This document shows, piece by piece, positions 12,141 through 22,639 of a stretch of 64,000 nt of DNA. A program made the position numbers and the translations under genes. The stretch spans positions 79,045,553 to 79,109,552 of the forward strand of contig NC_064837.1 of NCBI RefSeq assembly GCF_024166365.1. The letters run 5' to 3'. How positions within the stretch are numbered: the first letter of the stretch is position 1; each line of letters starts with the position of its first letter. Under the pieces are notes generated by a model that was given only the letters and a program-made list of their open reading frames with translations, had not been told where the DNA came from and did not search any database. Source of the stretch: Elephas maximus indicus. Its lineage: Eukaryota; Chordata; Mammalia; Proboscidea; Elephantidae.

Positions 12141-13530
12141 AATTAAGAACTTTTATTTGTTTTTGCTTCTATTATTTCCCTACAATTGGGCGAACTTAGT
12201 TGTTCTTCTTTTTGTCCAGAAATAAAGGGATTGTAGATGAGTAGAACTGACTTGATAGCACACAACAACAGCCTTTTAAAATAATCAGATTTTTTGGTAG
12301 CCAAATGAATGGTTTACTTTCAACCATTTTTACCTATTTCTGTTCTTCTCTCAAAAATTGAATTTTCTACTTACAAGAACCAGGTAATTCCTAACATAAA
12401 CAGAAACACATTATAAATAAAATTTAAGATCCAAGAGTCAGATTTCCCTTATAGTTCCCCCCAAAATAAATAAATTTGAGTTAAAAATTGTGTTTCTGTT
12501 GTCATAACTACTTATATGTGCTTATATACACAATCTCCTCGTTTCTAATTTCAGAAAATTAATTACTGGTGGAGGATTCAATAATTATTGCTTTCTATAC
12601 AAAAATTTTTTTTTTTTTTATACTTCAGATGTATTTTCAGTAAAGCTTGTACTTAATTTCAGAAGCCTCTCTTAGCCTCTCAGATATCTAACTCAGGTTG
12701 GGTGAATTTCAATAAAACAGATATCTATCCTGTAACTTTGCCTGTATTAAGTACTTCCATATTCTAGTTTAGTTCCAAATTTGAATTTTGATTCCTCAGA
12801 GGCAAGGGAATTTACTAGTTGAGCCAAATCACTAAGTTTTACTTGGAATCACCTCTGAACTTGGGAGCGCTCATTCATTCCACAAATCCATCCCAAATTA
12901 TTAATTAGGAGAAGGTATCCCCCAAGATACTTAACAAAATATCAGATTTTATTAAATATCTTATCATTAATTCTATTTGAGATAAATGCCTTTTCTGTTG
13001 GGGGAAAAAAAACTTTGAATTTTAGAATATAGTCTTTTTGACCTACTTTTTACACTGGAATTACTTTATTAAGCTAGATCAAACACAGGCTCTTTGCCTC
13101 AACTAAATGGACACGCTAAACTGGCTCCAACGTTGATTTGTGGAACTCATTATGGACTTCACAAAGTGTTCAAGGTTACTTTTCAATTTGTTTCAGCCAG
13201 AATCAATAAATCTCTCACCTGGTTTCTTTGCTGTACGTATTGTACTGGTTAATCATGTATATACCCCACACAGCACATTAGGCTTCAAGAAAGAATTTTC
13301 TGATGGGAGCCAATTTTTAACTACTGCACTGTTGAAATTTGACAACAAAAGAAAACTGCTTCTGTTTATTATTAAGGTGTGCTGTGAACTAAGAGCCATA
13401 AATAATCTTGCTGGCCCATTTCCAGGACCAAAAGAAGGAAAAAAAAAGAGAGAGAAAGAGTGTAAAGAAATGGTCTTCTGAAATTGTTTTGTTGAAGAAT
13501 CTTAACATTAAAGAGATTCTTAATATTAAT
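12141..13530. other. No gene seen; AT-rich
   Basis: It holds a T run (12607-12619) and several AT-rich tracts. At 12243-12268 a short GACTTGATAGCACACAACAACA resembles an RTE terminus but is too short to call. The 113-codon ORF at 13140-13481 has no recognisable family. Confidence 0.45.
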
Positions 13531-13534
13531 ACCA

Positions 13535-13718
13535 AAAACAACAACAACAACAACACCCAAATCCATTGCCATCAAGTCAATTCTGACTCAAAGCAACCCT
13601 ATAGGACAGAGTAGAACTGCCTCGTAGGGTTTCCAAGGAGCGTGCCTGGTGGATTCGAACTGCCAACCCTTTGGTTAGCAGCTGTAGCGCTTAAGCACTA
13701 TGCCACCAGGGTTTCCTT
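13535..13718 (-). mobile_element. AfroSINE with AAC tail
   Basis: The left end is an AAC microsatellite (ACAACAACAACAACAACACC) followed by ATCCATTGCCATCAAGTC; the right end is CACTATGCCACCAGGGTTTCC. The flanks CTTAATATTAA and CTTGATATTAA form an approximate TSD with one mismatch. Nearly full length. Confidence 0.93.
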
Positions 13719-13994
13719 GATATTAACAGGGAGCCACAAACGCCTAAAGAGAAAAGGGGAAATAGTCATCTCTACAAATGTAAGCTTTCTTAATTACATA
13801 CATATGTAATACTAGAAAGACAGCATGAAATGCTTTCTCGAGACTACATATTAAATTTTAAATCTATGTGGGTGAAGGTAGAAGGGCTGTGGCAGAGAAA
13901 ATAAAAAATATCACCTCTGAGGTGACCCCTTTCTCTTGAGAGCTCGCCCCTCTCCTTTCTGAATTACCTTTTTACATCTAACCGTGGGTGGATG

Positions 13995-14155
13995 CAGCAG
14001 GTACCTGAACTGGCCTCTGAGTTCCATCTTGCTCTGGTTGTGCCACTTCCTAGCTACCCAGCTTTGAGCTAATCATCTAGTTTCTTCCTCCATTAAAAGA
14101 GGGGGCTGTGCTAGATGATTCAGTTACCTCTCAGTTTTTACATTCTAGGTTCTAA
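13995..14155 (+). mobile_element. MIR-like remnant
   Basis: Loose MIR order: TTGTGCCACTTCCTAGCTAC, GAGCTAATCATCTAG, TTTCTTCCTCCATTAAAAGAG. Heavily decayed. Confidence 0.42.
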
Positions 14156-14811
14156 AATTCTCTCAAACGAAAAATCCCACCTCTCTGATGAGGTAGGAAT
14201 GTAGAATATTCTTAAACTTATCAAATACTAGTATGCATAAGAATCACCTAGGTATGCCCTAGGTTTCAGGTCATTTCCATGAATCTGCATTTTTAACATG
14301 GTTCTGAGAAATTCTCACCCAGTTGGTTTGTAAGACCAGACTTGGTGAATTTAGCCCTAGGGATTCTCTTAAGTTTCCAATGCAGAAGGCTGTGAAGATC
14401 AAGCTTTTTAAAAGAAGTTTACCTAGGGATATGTGTAACATTCTGAATAAAAACAACAGTTTTTGCATTTAGGAAATAAACATGTATAAAAGGCAATCCA
14501 AGGAAACGGGGACAATTTCTAGATTCCAGCTACTTGTTCCTGTTGCTTGCAGAAAAGAACGGGTATAGGAGATAAATGATGATAAGAAGTACTGTATTTT
14601 CAATTCTAGTGGAAATTTTTGACTGTAACACAATGAATACCCAAACTATATCACGCTCATGAACTCTAAATTCTAATCATTTTATTTCCTTTAATACCAT
14701 TAAAGGTTTTTAGCATTTCTCTTTTTCTAGTCTTGCTCATTCTAAAGCTATTTTTAAATCAATGTCACAAGTTAATGATGATGGATCTAGTACTGATTTA
14801 CTCTTAATAAC
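14156..14811. other. No gene seen; AT-rich
   Basis: Short ORFs only (65 codons at most). No family recognised. Confidence 0.5.
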
Positions 14812-14990
14812 AGCTTTTTTTTGAGAGATAATTTACATACCATACAATTCACCCTTTTAAAGTGTACAATTCGGTGGTTTTTAGTGTAGTCACAGATACA
14901 TGCAACCAAATCAACTTTGAAATGTTTTTATCACTCCAAAAAGAAATTACTAGTAGTCAACTCCTCACTTCACCCCAACCCTCCTGACTC

Positions 14991-16072
14991 TGTTGTTCTT
15001 AGGTACCGTCCAGTCGGCTCCGACTCATAGCAGCCCTGTGAACTAAACACTGCCTGATTCTGTGCCATCCTCACAGTCTTTGCTATGTTTGAGCCCATTG
15101 TTGCAGCCACTGTGTCAATCCATCTCCTTGAGGATCCTCCTTTTCACTGACCCTCTACTTTACCAGGCATGATGAGTCTCATGGATTAAATTATGTCCCC
15201 CGCAAAATGTGTGTATCATCTTGGTTAGCCCATGATTCCCAGTATTGTATGGTTGTCCTCCATTTTGTGATTGTAATTTTATGATGAGAGGATTAGGGTA
15301 GGATCGGAACATTACCCTTACTCAGGTCACCTCCCTGATCCAAGGTAAAGGGAGTTTCCCTGGGGTGTGGCCTGCACCACCTTTTATCTCTCAAGAGATA
15401 AAAGGAAAGGGAAGCAAGCAGAGAGTTGGGGACCTCATATCACCAAGAAAGCAGCACCAGGAGCAGAGTGAGTCCTTTGGACTCAGGGTCCTTGAGCCTG
15501 AGAAGCTTCCCAATCATGGGAAGACTGATGACAAGGACCTTCCTCCAGAGCCAACAGAGAGAGAAAGACATCCCCTGGAGCTGACAACCAGAATTTGGAC
15601 TTGTAACCTACCAGACTGTGGGAGAATAAATATCTCTTTGTTAAAGCCATCCACTTGTGGCATTTCTATTATAGCAGCACTAGATGACTAAGACAATGAC
15701 TTTCTCCAGGGACTGCTCCCTCGTGATAACATGTCCAAAGTATGTGAGATGTAGTCTTACTCGCCATCCTTGCTTCTAAGGAGCATTCTGGCTGTACTTC
15801 TTCCAAGACAGATTTGTTTGTACTTCTAGCAGTCCATGGTATATTCAATATTCTTCACCAAAACCATAATCCAAAAGTATCAATTCTTCTTAGATCTTCC
15901 TTATTCATTGTCCAGCTTTCACATGCATGTGAGGTGATTGAAAAGGTGACTGACATCTTTGCTTTTCAACATTTTGAAGAGACCTCTTGCAGAAGATTTG
16001 CTCAGAGCAATAGGTTATTTGATTTCTTGACTGCTGCTTCAATGGACGTTGACTGTAGACCCAAGAAACCCT
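14991..16072 (-). mobile_element. 5'-truncated RTE LINE, split by an LTR
   Basis: The reverse complement of the RTE 3' third: at 15001 it starts GGTACCGTCCAGTCGGCTCC (RTE terminus) and contains CATTGTTGCAGCCACTGTGTC and CTCCAGGGACTG. It then continues after the LTR through CAGTCCATGGTATATTC and GTCCAGCTTTCACATGCATG to a 5' truncation near 16072. Its ORF remnant (15814-16074) is an antisense frame. At the site where both full-length copies carry a TAA codon, this copy encodes TCA, so it belongs to a different branch. Confidence 0.88.
15175..15694 (+). mobile_element. MaLR-type solo LTR inside an RTE copy
   Basis: The start CTCATGGATTAAATTATGTCC parallels the MaLR consensus start, and the end GAGAATAAATATCTCTTTGTT, AAGCCATCCACTTGTGGC, CTAGATGACTAAGACA is the same family as the provirus LTRs at 44681 and 46652. 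The RTE text resumes exactly: GGCATGATGA on the left and ATGACTTTCTCC on the right, giving a likely ATGA duplication of 4-5 bp. There is no internal region, so it is a solo LTR. An AATAAA signal lies near 15628. Confidence 0.82.
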
Positions 16073-16419
16073 AGGGAATCATTAATGTACTTTCTGACTC
16101 TGTAGATTTGCCTATCTTACACATTTCATGTAAGTGCAATCATATAATATGTAGTCTTTTGTGACTGGCTTCTCTTAGGGTAATGTTTTCAGATTTCATC
16201 CATGTTGTAGCATGTGTCAGTACTTTATTTCTTTTTATTACTGAATAGTATGTCACTATATAGACATACCACATTTTGTTCATCCACTCAGCATTTGGGT
16301 TGTTTCCATTTTTTGACTATTGTGAATTATGCACTATGAACATTTGTGTGCAAATTTTGTGGTAGACTGATTTTCAGTTTTCTAGGGTACATATCTTGGG
16401 GTGGAATTGCTGGGTCTAC

Positions 16420-16547
16420 AAGGAACCTTGGTGGCACAACAGTTAAGTGCTTGGCTGTTAACCAAAAGGTTTGCAGTTCAAACCCATGCACTGGCTCTGT
16501 GGAGACAGACCTGGTGATCTCTGTGGAGATTACAGCCATGACAACCG
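16420..16547 (+). mobile_element. AfroSINE, truncated at the 3' side
   Basis: The head GGAACCTTGGTGGCACAACAG and GTTAAGTGCTTGGCTG, then GTTAACCAAAAGGTTTGCAG with a B-box-like GCAGTTCAAACCC, end near GGAGATTACAGCCATGAC. The RTE-like tail is missing. It sits within the L1 and before the full-length RTE. Confidence 0.82.
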
Positions 16548-16744
16548 TATGTTTAACCATTTCAGAAACTGTCAGACTTTTCCAAAGTGTTTACATCAGT
16601 TTGCATTCACACCGGTAATGTGGAAATGAATTCCAATTCCTCTACATTTTCAACACTTGTTAGTTTTTGTTTTCTTTTTCTATACTATAGTCATTTCAGT
16701 GGACATGAAGAAGTGTCTCATTGGGTTTTGATTTGCATTTTCCT

Positions 16745-16755
16745 AATGACTAATT
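16745..16755 (+). repeat. Left target-site duplication of RTE copy 1
   Basis: AATGACTAATT lies in the host L1 text directly before the RTE 5' end and is repeated exactly at 19993-20003. Confidence 0.93.
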
Positions 16756-19700
16756 CCGCCACGTGTCTGTCAGTTTGTCGTACTGTGGGGGCTTGTGTGT
16801 TGCTGTGATGCTGGAAGCTAATGGTATTCAGATGCCAGCAGGGTCACCCATGGAGGACAGGTTTCAGTGGAGCTTCCAGACTAAGACGGACTAGGAAGAA
16901 GGACCCAGAAGTCTACTTCTGAAAAGCATTAACCTTATGAATAGCAGTGGGACATTATCTGATACAGTGCTGGAAGATGAGCCCCCCAGGTTGGAAGGCA
17001 CTCAAAAGATAACTGGGGAAGAGCTGCCTCCTCAGAGCAGAGTCGACCTTAATGACGTGGATGGAGTAAAGCTTTTGGGACCTTCATTTGCTGATATGGC
17101 ATGACTCAAAATGAGAAGAAACAGCTGCAAAAATCCATTAATAATCGGAACCTGGAATGTAAGAAGTATGAATCTAGGAAAATGGGAAATCATCACAAAT
17201 GAAATGGAATGCATAAACATCGATATCCTAGGCACTAGTGAGCTGAAACGGACTGGTATCGGCCATTTTGAATCAGACAATCATATAGTCTACTATGCTG
17301 GGAATGAAAACTCGAAGAGGAATTGTGTTGCATTCATCGTCAAAAAGAATGTTTCAAGATCTATCCTGAAGTACAGTGCTGTCAGTGATAGGATAATATC
17401 CATACACCTACAAGGAAGACCAGTTAATACGACTATTATTATATTAATTGTATTAATATAATTATAATATATATAATATATTATATATAATATTAATTAT
17501 ATTATAATACCACTAGGGCCAAAGATGAAGAAATAGAAGATTTTTATCAGCTGCTGCAGTCTGAAATTGATTGGACATGCAATCAAGATGCATTGATAAT
17601 TACTGGTGATTGGAATGCGAAAGTTAGAAACAAAGAAGGATTAGTGGTTGGAAAATATGGCCTTGGTAACAGAAACAATGCCGGAGATCGAATGATTGAA
17701 TTTTGCAAGACCAAATGGCGACTATACACATGGACTATACACATGGACCTCGCCAGATGGAACACACAGAAAGCAAATTGACTACATCTGTGGAAAGAGA
17801 TGATGGAAAAGCTCAATATCATCAGTCAGAACAAGGCCAGGGGCTGACTGTAGAACAGACCATCAATTGCTCATATGCAAGTTCAAGCTGAAACTGAAGA
17901 AAATCAGAGCAAGTCCATGAGAGCCAAAATATGACCTTGAATATATCCCACCTGAATTTAGAGACCATCTCAAGAATAGATTTGATGCATTGAACACTAG
18001 TGACCGAAGACCAGCTGAGTTGTGGAATGACATCAAGGACATCATCCATGAAGAAAGCAAGAGGTCATTGAAAAGACAGGAAAGAAAGAAAAGACCAAGA
18101 TGGATGTCAGAGGAGACTCTGAAACTTGCTCTTGAACATCGAGCAGCTAAAGCAAAAGGAACAATTGATAAAGTAAAAGAACTGAACAAAAGATTTCAAA
18201 GGGCCTCTCGAGAAGACAAGGTAAAGTATTATAATGACATGTGCAAAGAGCTGGAGATGGAAAACCAAAAGGGAAGAAAACGCTCGGCGTTTCTCAAGCT
18301 GAAAGAACTGAAGAAAAAATTCAAGCCTCGAGTTGCAAAGGTGAAGGATTCCATGGGGAAAATATTAAATGATGCAGGAAGCATCAAAAAAAGATGGAAG
18401 AAATACACAGAGTCATTATACCAAAAAGAATTAGTCGATATTCAAGCATTTCAAGAGGTGGCATATGATCAGGAACCGATGGTACTGAAGGAAGAAGTCC
18501 AAGCTGCTCTGAAGGCATTGGTGAAAAACAAGGCTCCAGGAATTGATGGAATATCAATTGAGATGTTTCAACAAACAGATGCAGCACTGGAGGTGCTCAC
18601 TCATTTATGCCAAGAAATATGGAAGACAGCTTCCTGGCCAACTGACTGGAAGAGATCCATATTTATGCCTATTCCCAAGAAAGGTGATCCAACCAAATGT
18701 GGAAATTATAGAACAATATCATTAATATCACACACAAGCAAAATTCTGCTGAAGATCATTCAAAAACGGCTGTAGCAGTATATCAACAGGGAACTGCCAG
18801 AAATTCAGCCTGTTTCAGAAGAGGACGTGGAACCAGGGATATCATTGCTGATGTCAGATGGATCCTGGCTGAAAGCAGAGAATACCAGAAGGACGTTTAC
18901 CTGTGTTTTATTGACTATGCAAAGGCATTTGACTGTGTGGATCATAACAAACTATGCATAACACTGCAAGGAATGGGAATTCCAGAACACTTAGTTGTGC
19001 TCATGAGGAACCTTTACATAGATCAAAAGGTAGTTGTTCGGACAGAACAAGGGGACACTGATTAGTTTAAAGTCAAGAAAGGTGTGTGTCAGGGTTGTAT
19101 TCTTTCATGACACCTATTTAATCTGTATGCTGAACAAATAATACAAGAAGCTGGACTATATGAAGAAGAATGGGGCATCAAGATTAGAAGAAGAGTCATT
19201 GACAACCTGCGTTATGCAGATGACACAACCTTGCTTGATGAAAGTGAAGAGGACTTGAAGCACTTACTAATGAATATCCAAGACCGCAGCCTTCAGTATG
19301 GCTTACGCCTCAACATAAAGAAAACAAAAATCCTCACAACTGGACCAATGAGCAACATCATGATAAATGGAGAAAAGATTGAAGTTGTCAAGGATTTCAT
19401 TTTACTTGGATCCTCAATCAACAGCCATGGAAGCAGCAGTCAAGAAATCAAAAGACGCATTGCTTCGGGCAAATCTGCTGCAAAGCATCTCTTCAAAGTG
19501 TTGAAGAGCAAAGATGACACCCTGAAGACTAAGGTGTGCCTGACCCCAGCCCTGGTATTTTCAATCGCATAATCTGCATGTGAAAGCTGGACAATGAATA
19601 AGGAAGACCGAAGAAGAGTTGACGCCTTTGAATTGTGGTGTTGGCGAAGAATATTGAGTATACCATGGACTGCCAAAAGAACAAACAAATCTGTCTTAGA

Positions 19701-19992
19701 AGAAGTACAACCAGAATGCTCCTTAGAAGCAAGGTGAGACTGCATCTTACATACTTTGGGTATGTTGTCAGGAGGGATCAGTCCTTGGAGAAGGACATCA
19801 TGCTTGGCAGAGTACAGGGTCAGCGGAAAAGTAGAAGACCCTCAGCGAAGTGGACTGACACAGTGGCTGCAACAATGAGCTCAAGCATAACAACGATTGT
19901 AAGGATGGCTCAGGACCGGGCAGTGTTTCGTTCTGTTGTGCATAGGGTCGCTATGAGTTGGAACCGACTCGACGGCGCCTAACGACAACAAC
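16756..19992 (+). mobile_element. Full-length RTE (BovB-like) LINE, copy 1
   Basis: The element is about 3.24 kb, bounded by a perfect 11-bp TSD. It starts CCGCCACGTGTCTGTCAGTTT and ends CGACTCGACGGCGCCTAAC followed by an AAC-rich tail. The 5' start is the same as in copy 2 at 48420, which supports full length. Layout: a 5' leader of about 180 bases, an apurinic-type endonuclease region (GTWNVRSMN at about 17150), a linker, reverse transcriptase (KNKAPGIDG at about 18527; YADD at about 19213), and a C-terminal region that runs to the 3' end. An AT-rich block has expanded inside the endonuclease region at 17436-17510. The element cannot act on its own. Confidence 0.95.
16937..19982 (+). pseudogene. 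RTE endonuclease/reverse transcriptase ORF, broken
   Basis: The frame opens with ATG at 16937 (MNSSGTLSD-type start, as in copy 2). Copy-specific breaks: TGA at 17102-17104 where copy 2 has CGA (a CpG-type change), the AT-rich block at 17436-17510, a deletion with a small tandem duplication near 17723-17750, TAG at 19063-19065 (Trp in copy 2), TGA at 19108-19110, and a short deletion near 19735. Breaks shared with copy 2: TAG at 18773-18775, one base missing near 18808-18811, TAA at 19570-19572. The longest open piece is 261 codons (17990-18775) and covers the linker and the N-terminal part of the reverse transcriptase. The family's ORF encodes an APE-like nicking endonuclease and a reverse transcriptase for target-primed integration. 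Confidence 0.93.
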
Positions 19993-20003
19993 AATGACTA
20001 ATT
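19993..20003 (+). repeat. Right target-site duplication of RTE copy 1
   Basis: AATGACTAATT, an exact match to 16745-16755, after which the L1 text continues. Confidence 0.93.
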
Positions 20004-20186
20004 ATATTAAGTACCTTTTCAAGTGCTTATTGGGCATTTATATACCTTCTTTGGATAAGAAGATCCTATTCAGATCTTTTGCCCATTTTTAAATTGAATT
20101 ATTTGTGTTTTTATAATTGATTTGTAAAAGTTCTTTATCTATTCCTGAATACTGTGTCTAGATAAGTCCCTTACCACAATATGTTA

Positions 20187-20386
20187 TTATTGTGTGCACT
20201 CGAGTCAATTCTGACTCACAGTGACCCTACAGGACAGAGTAGAACTGGCCCACAGGGTTTCCTAGGCTGAAATCTGTACAGGAGCAGATAGCCAGGTTCT
20301 TTCTCCCACGGAGCTGCTGTTGGTTTTGAACTTCTGACCTTTCGGGTAGCAGCACAGTGCTTAACCACTATGCTGCCAGGGCGCCT
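20187..20386 (-). mobile_element. AfroSINE (long variant) in L1
   Basis: It enters with CACTCGAGTCAATTCTGACTC and ends CACTATGCTGCCAGGGCGCC. The longer middle block GAGCAGATAGCCAGGTTC and TTTCTCCCACGGAGCTGCTG is present. L1 sequence resumes on both sides. Confidence 0.9.
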
Positions 20387-20727
20387 TTTATAAGACATAC
20401 AATTTGCAAATACTTCTCAGGTTGTCTTTTCATTCTCTTGATGGAGTCCAATGAAGCACAAAAGTGTTTTAATTTTGATAAAGTCCAGTTTTTCTGTTTT
20501 TTCTTTGTGGTTACTTGTGCTTTTGGTTTCATATCTAAGAAACCATCGTCTCATCCAAGGTCATAAAGATATACACCTATGTTTTCTTGTAAAAGTTTTA
20601 TAGTTTCAGCTCTGGTGTTTGGTGTTGGATCCATTTTGGCTTACTTTTCATTCGTGGTGTGAGGAGGGAGGTCACCTTTGTTCTTCTGCATGTACATATC
20701 CAGTTGTCCCGGCACTATTTAGGTCCC

Positions 20728-21506
20728 ATAGGCTGGTAGCACATGTAAGCAATTGAATTTAGATTACTTCATTATTTCAAACTCTTAAATGTCGGGGAAA
20801 AAATCAGAAAGTTGTTTCAAAACATACTGCGAGTATTCGGGGTGCTTTACATCGTAGAAGGTGGTACGTATTTACAGACAATTCTAAAAAAACATTGTAT
20901 GTAGATGTCATGCTGTTGTTTCTTCCTTGTATTGGAGAATCTTCCTACCTTTTTCCTTTTCCTGTTGAAAAGTATACTGTCATTTCATGGGCTACTTTAG
21001 GGATCTTGTAATACTAAATAATATAAACTTTTTCTTAGAAGTCCTTTTTTGTTATTGTTATAAACTGTATTTAAACATAATCATCATCATAAAGCATGAA
21101 TATGAACATATAAATTGAAAATAAAAGAATCATCAAAATCCCTTTGACTTCATCTTTGGTGGGAATGTCTGTCGTCAAGAATCAGTGTACACTGACTACC
21201 AATAGGTGGCGATAGACATTTAGTCAGGATTGCACTCATTTTTACGTTGCTCCTTTTTTCCTAATATACATAACCATAAAGTCTCTCCCTGGAAAAGAGA
21301 GAAAACAAGATGATTGGGGAAAATGGGCTGTCATCCTAATAGCAACACAGTCATATCCAAATTATCAATAAATGAAGGTAGCTTTCAATTAAACTGACAC
21401 AAATAGAGAAATGTTTACTGATTTGAGTTGCCTAAACATTAAAAAAAAAAAAAAAACCCAAAACTTTTAAAAAGAAAAGGCCTTCTTACTACTATTTAGC
21501 TGGGCC
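20728..21506. other. No gene seen
   Basis: Unique-looking AT-rich sequence with an A run at about 21440-21455. No ORF of note. Confidence 0.5.
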
Positions 21507-21688
21507 TTGAGGCCAAGGGGAGCCTGGTGGTGCAGTGGTTAAGAGCTCCGCTGCTAATCAAAAGGTCGGCAGTTCCAATCCACCAGCCGCTTCTGTGAAA
21601 CCCTGTGAGGGCAGTTCTACTCGGTCCTACCGGGTTGCTGTGACTCAGAATTGAATCGAGGGCCATGGGTTTGGTTTTGAGGTCAAGG
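21507..21688 (+). mobile_element. AfroSINE with 12-bp TSD
   Basis: The body (21519-21676) runs GGAGCCTGGTGGTGCAGTGG, GCTAATCAAAAGGTCGGCAG, CCACCAGCCGCTTC, then GAATCGAGGGCCATGGGTTTGG-like tail. The TSDs TTGAGGCCAAGG (21507-21518) and TTGAGGTCAAGG (21677-21688) differ at one base. The antisense 127-codon ORF over it is a shadow. Confidence 0.94.
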
Positions 21689-21934
21689 AGACAATCAGAT
21701 CCTCTTGTGTCTACCAAGAAGTAGCTGGGGAAACAGAAGGTTTTTACTTTATTTCCTTTAAGTCTTGAGGGGAAAAGCGCAATTACAACAGCAACAGACA
21801 ATGATCTACATCTGACTCTGGATAGATTGTTCCAGAAAAAAACATAAAAATGATTGGATAACAGGATAGAACTCATCATTTGTATGGGTTTCCTGTATGA
21901 TTACAACATTTCTCAACCTTGATCACTGATTTGT

Positions 21935-21954
21935 ACACACACACACACACACAC
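21935..21954. repeat. (AC)10 microsatellite
   Basis: Ten uninterrupted AC units; likely length-polymorphic. Confidence 0.97.
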
Positions 21955-22181
21955 GTTATCCTGTTGATTGCTGTTACGTTAATTTTGAAAGACTTAAATC
22001 ATCTAAAACTGATCTTTTACATTAAAAATTTACACATTAGAACAGTATTATATATTGAGCATGCTGTTTTCGATCAACTTCATTTTTATTTATGATACCT
22101 TATCCTGTTGAGTGATCATACTTAAAAAAAAAACCAACCACAAGTAAGCCTCATTTAAGGGACGAGTGTTCTCTTATTACA

Positions 22182-22372
22182 GGAGCCCTGGTGGCACAGT
22201 GGTTAAGTGCTCAGTTGCTAACTGAAAGGTTGGTGGTTAGAACCCACCAGCCACTTTGTGGGAGAAAGATGTGGCAATTGGCTTCCATAAAGATTACAGC
22301 CTTGGAAACCCTTTGGGCAGTTCTACTCTATCCTATAGAGTCACTATGAGTTGGAATCAACTTGACAGACCA
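22182..22372 (+). mobile_element. AfroSINE (variant with AAGATGTGGC middle)
   Basis: GGAGCCCTGGTGGCACAGTGG head, GGGAGAAAGATGTGGCAATTGG and AAAGATTACAGCCTTGG middle, and a CTATGAGTTGGAATCAACTTG tail. Both ends are present, so it is nearly full length. Confidence 0.95.
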
Positions 22373-22480
22373 TGATAAGAAAGAGAAGTCTAATATAGAA
22401 AATAAAGCCACCAAACAAAGGACCCTGCACTCTCTAACCCACCCCTCGAGTATGTTTGAGTCTTTTTACAGATTTCTTGG

Positions 22481-22632
22481 AGTACCTGGCTGATGCAAAC
22501 AGTCAATGTGCTTGGCCACTAAGGAAAGGTTAAAGGTTTGAATCTACCCAGAGGCACCTTGGAGGAAAGGCCTGTGGATCTTCTTCTGAAAAACCAGCCA
22601 TTGTAAACCTATGAAGCACAGTTCTACTCTTG
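22481..22632 (+). mobile_element. AfroSINE (CAGAGGCACC subtype), 3'-truncated
   Basis: A degraded head (GGAGTACCTGGCTGATGCAAAC) is followed by the subtype marker CTACCCAGAGGCACCTTGG, CTTCTTCTGAAAAACCAGCC and AGCACAGTTCTACTCTTG, where it stops. The GATCTACTTCTGAAAA-type middle resembles the RTE 5' leader text at 16910 and 48581. Confidence 0.82.
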
Positions 22633-22639
22633 ACCACCT

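Larger units (their letters stand above)
14812..20727 (-). mobile_element. Old L1 split by five later insertions
   Basis: Reverse-orientation L1 3' sequence begins with GATAATTTACATACCATACAATTCACCC and runs in order through the segments 14812-14990, 16073-16419, 16548-16744, 20004-20186 and 20387-20727. Matching words include GATTTGCCTATCTTACAC, GGTGGAATTGCTGGGTC, ATTGGGTTTTGATTTGCATTTTCC, TCTTTTGCCCATTTTTAAATTG and ATATCCAGTTGTCCCGGCAC. Colinearity across the interruptions shows one host L1. It was later hit by an RTE fragment, an LTR inside that fragment, an AfroSINE, a full-length RTE and a second AfroSINE. It is the oldest layer here and has no intact ORF2. Confidence 0.82.

Noticed and set aside
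12243..12268. Tiny RTE terminus (GACTTGATAGCACACAACAACA)
   Set aside because: It is suggestive, but about 25 bases without flanking RTE text is too short to call.
16420..16547. tRNA gene (A- and B-box-like words in AfroSINE heads)
   Set aside because: The heads have promoter-like boxes but no cloverleaf with a proper anticodon arm and acceptor stem; they are SINE heads repeated about 20 times.
17990..18775. 261-codon ORF as a host gene or domesticated reverse transcriptase
   Set aside because: It is the linker and reverse-transcriptase part of RTE copy 1, ends at a TAG shared with copy 2, and sits between TSDs with other breaks upstream and downstream.
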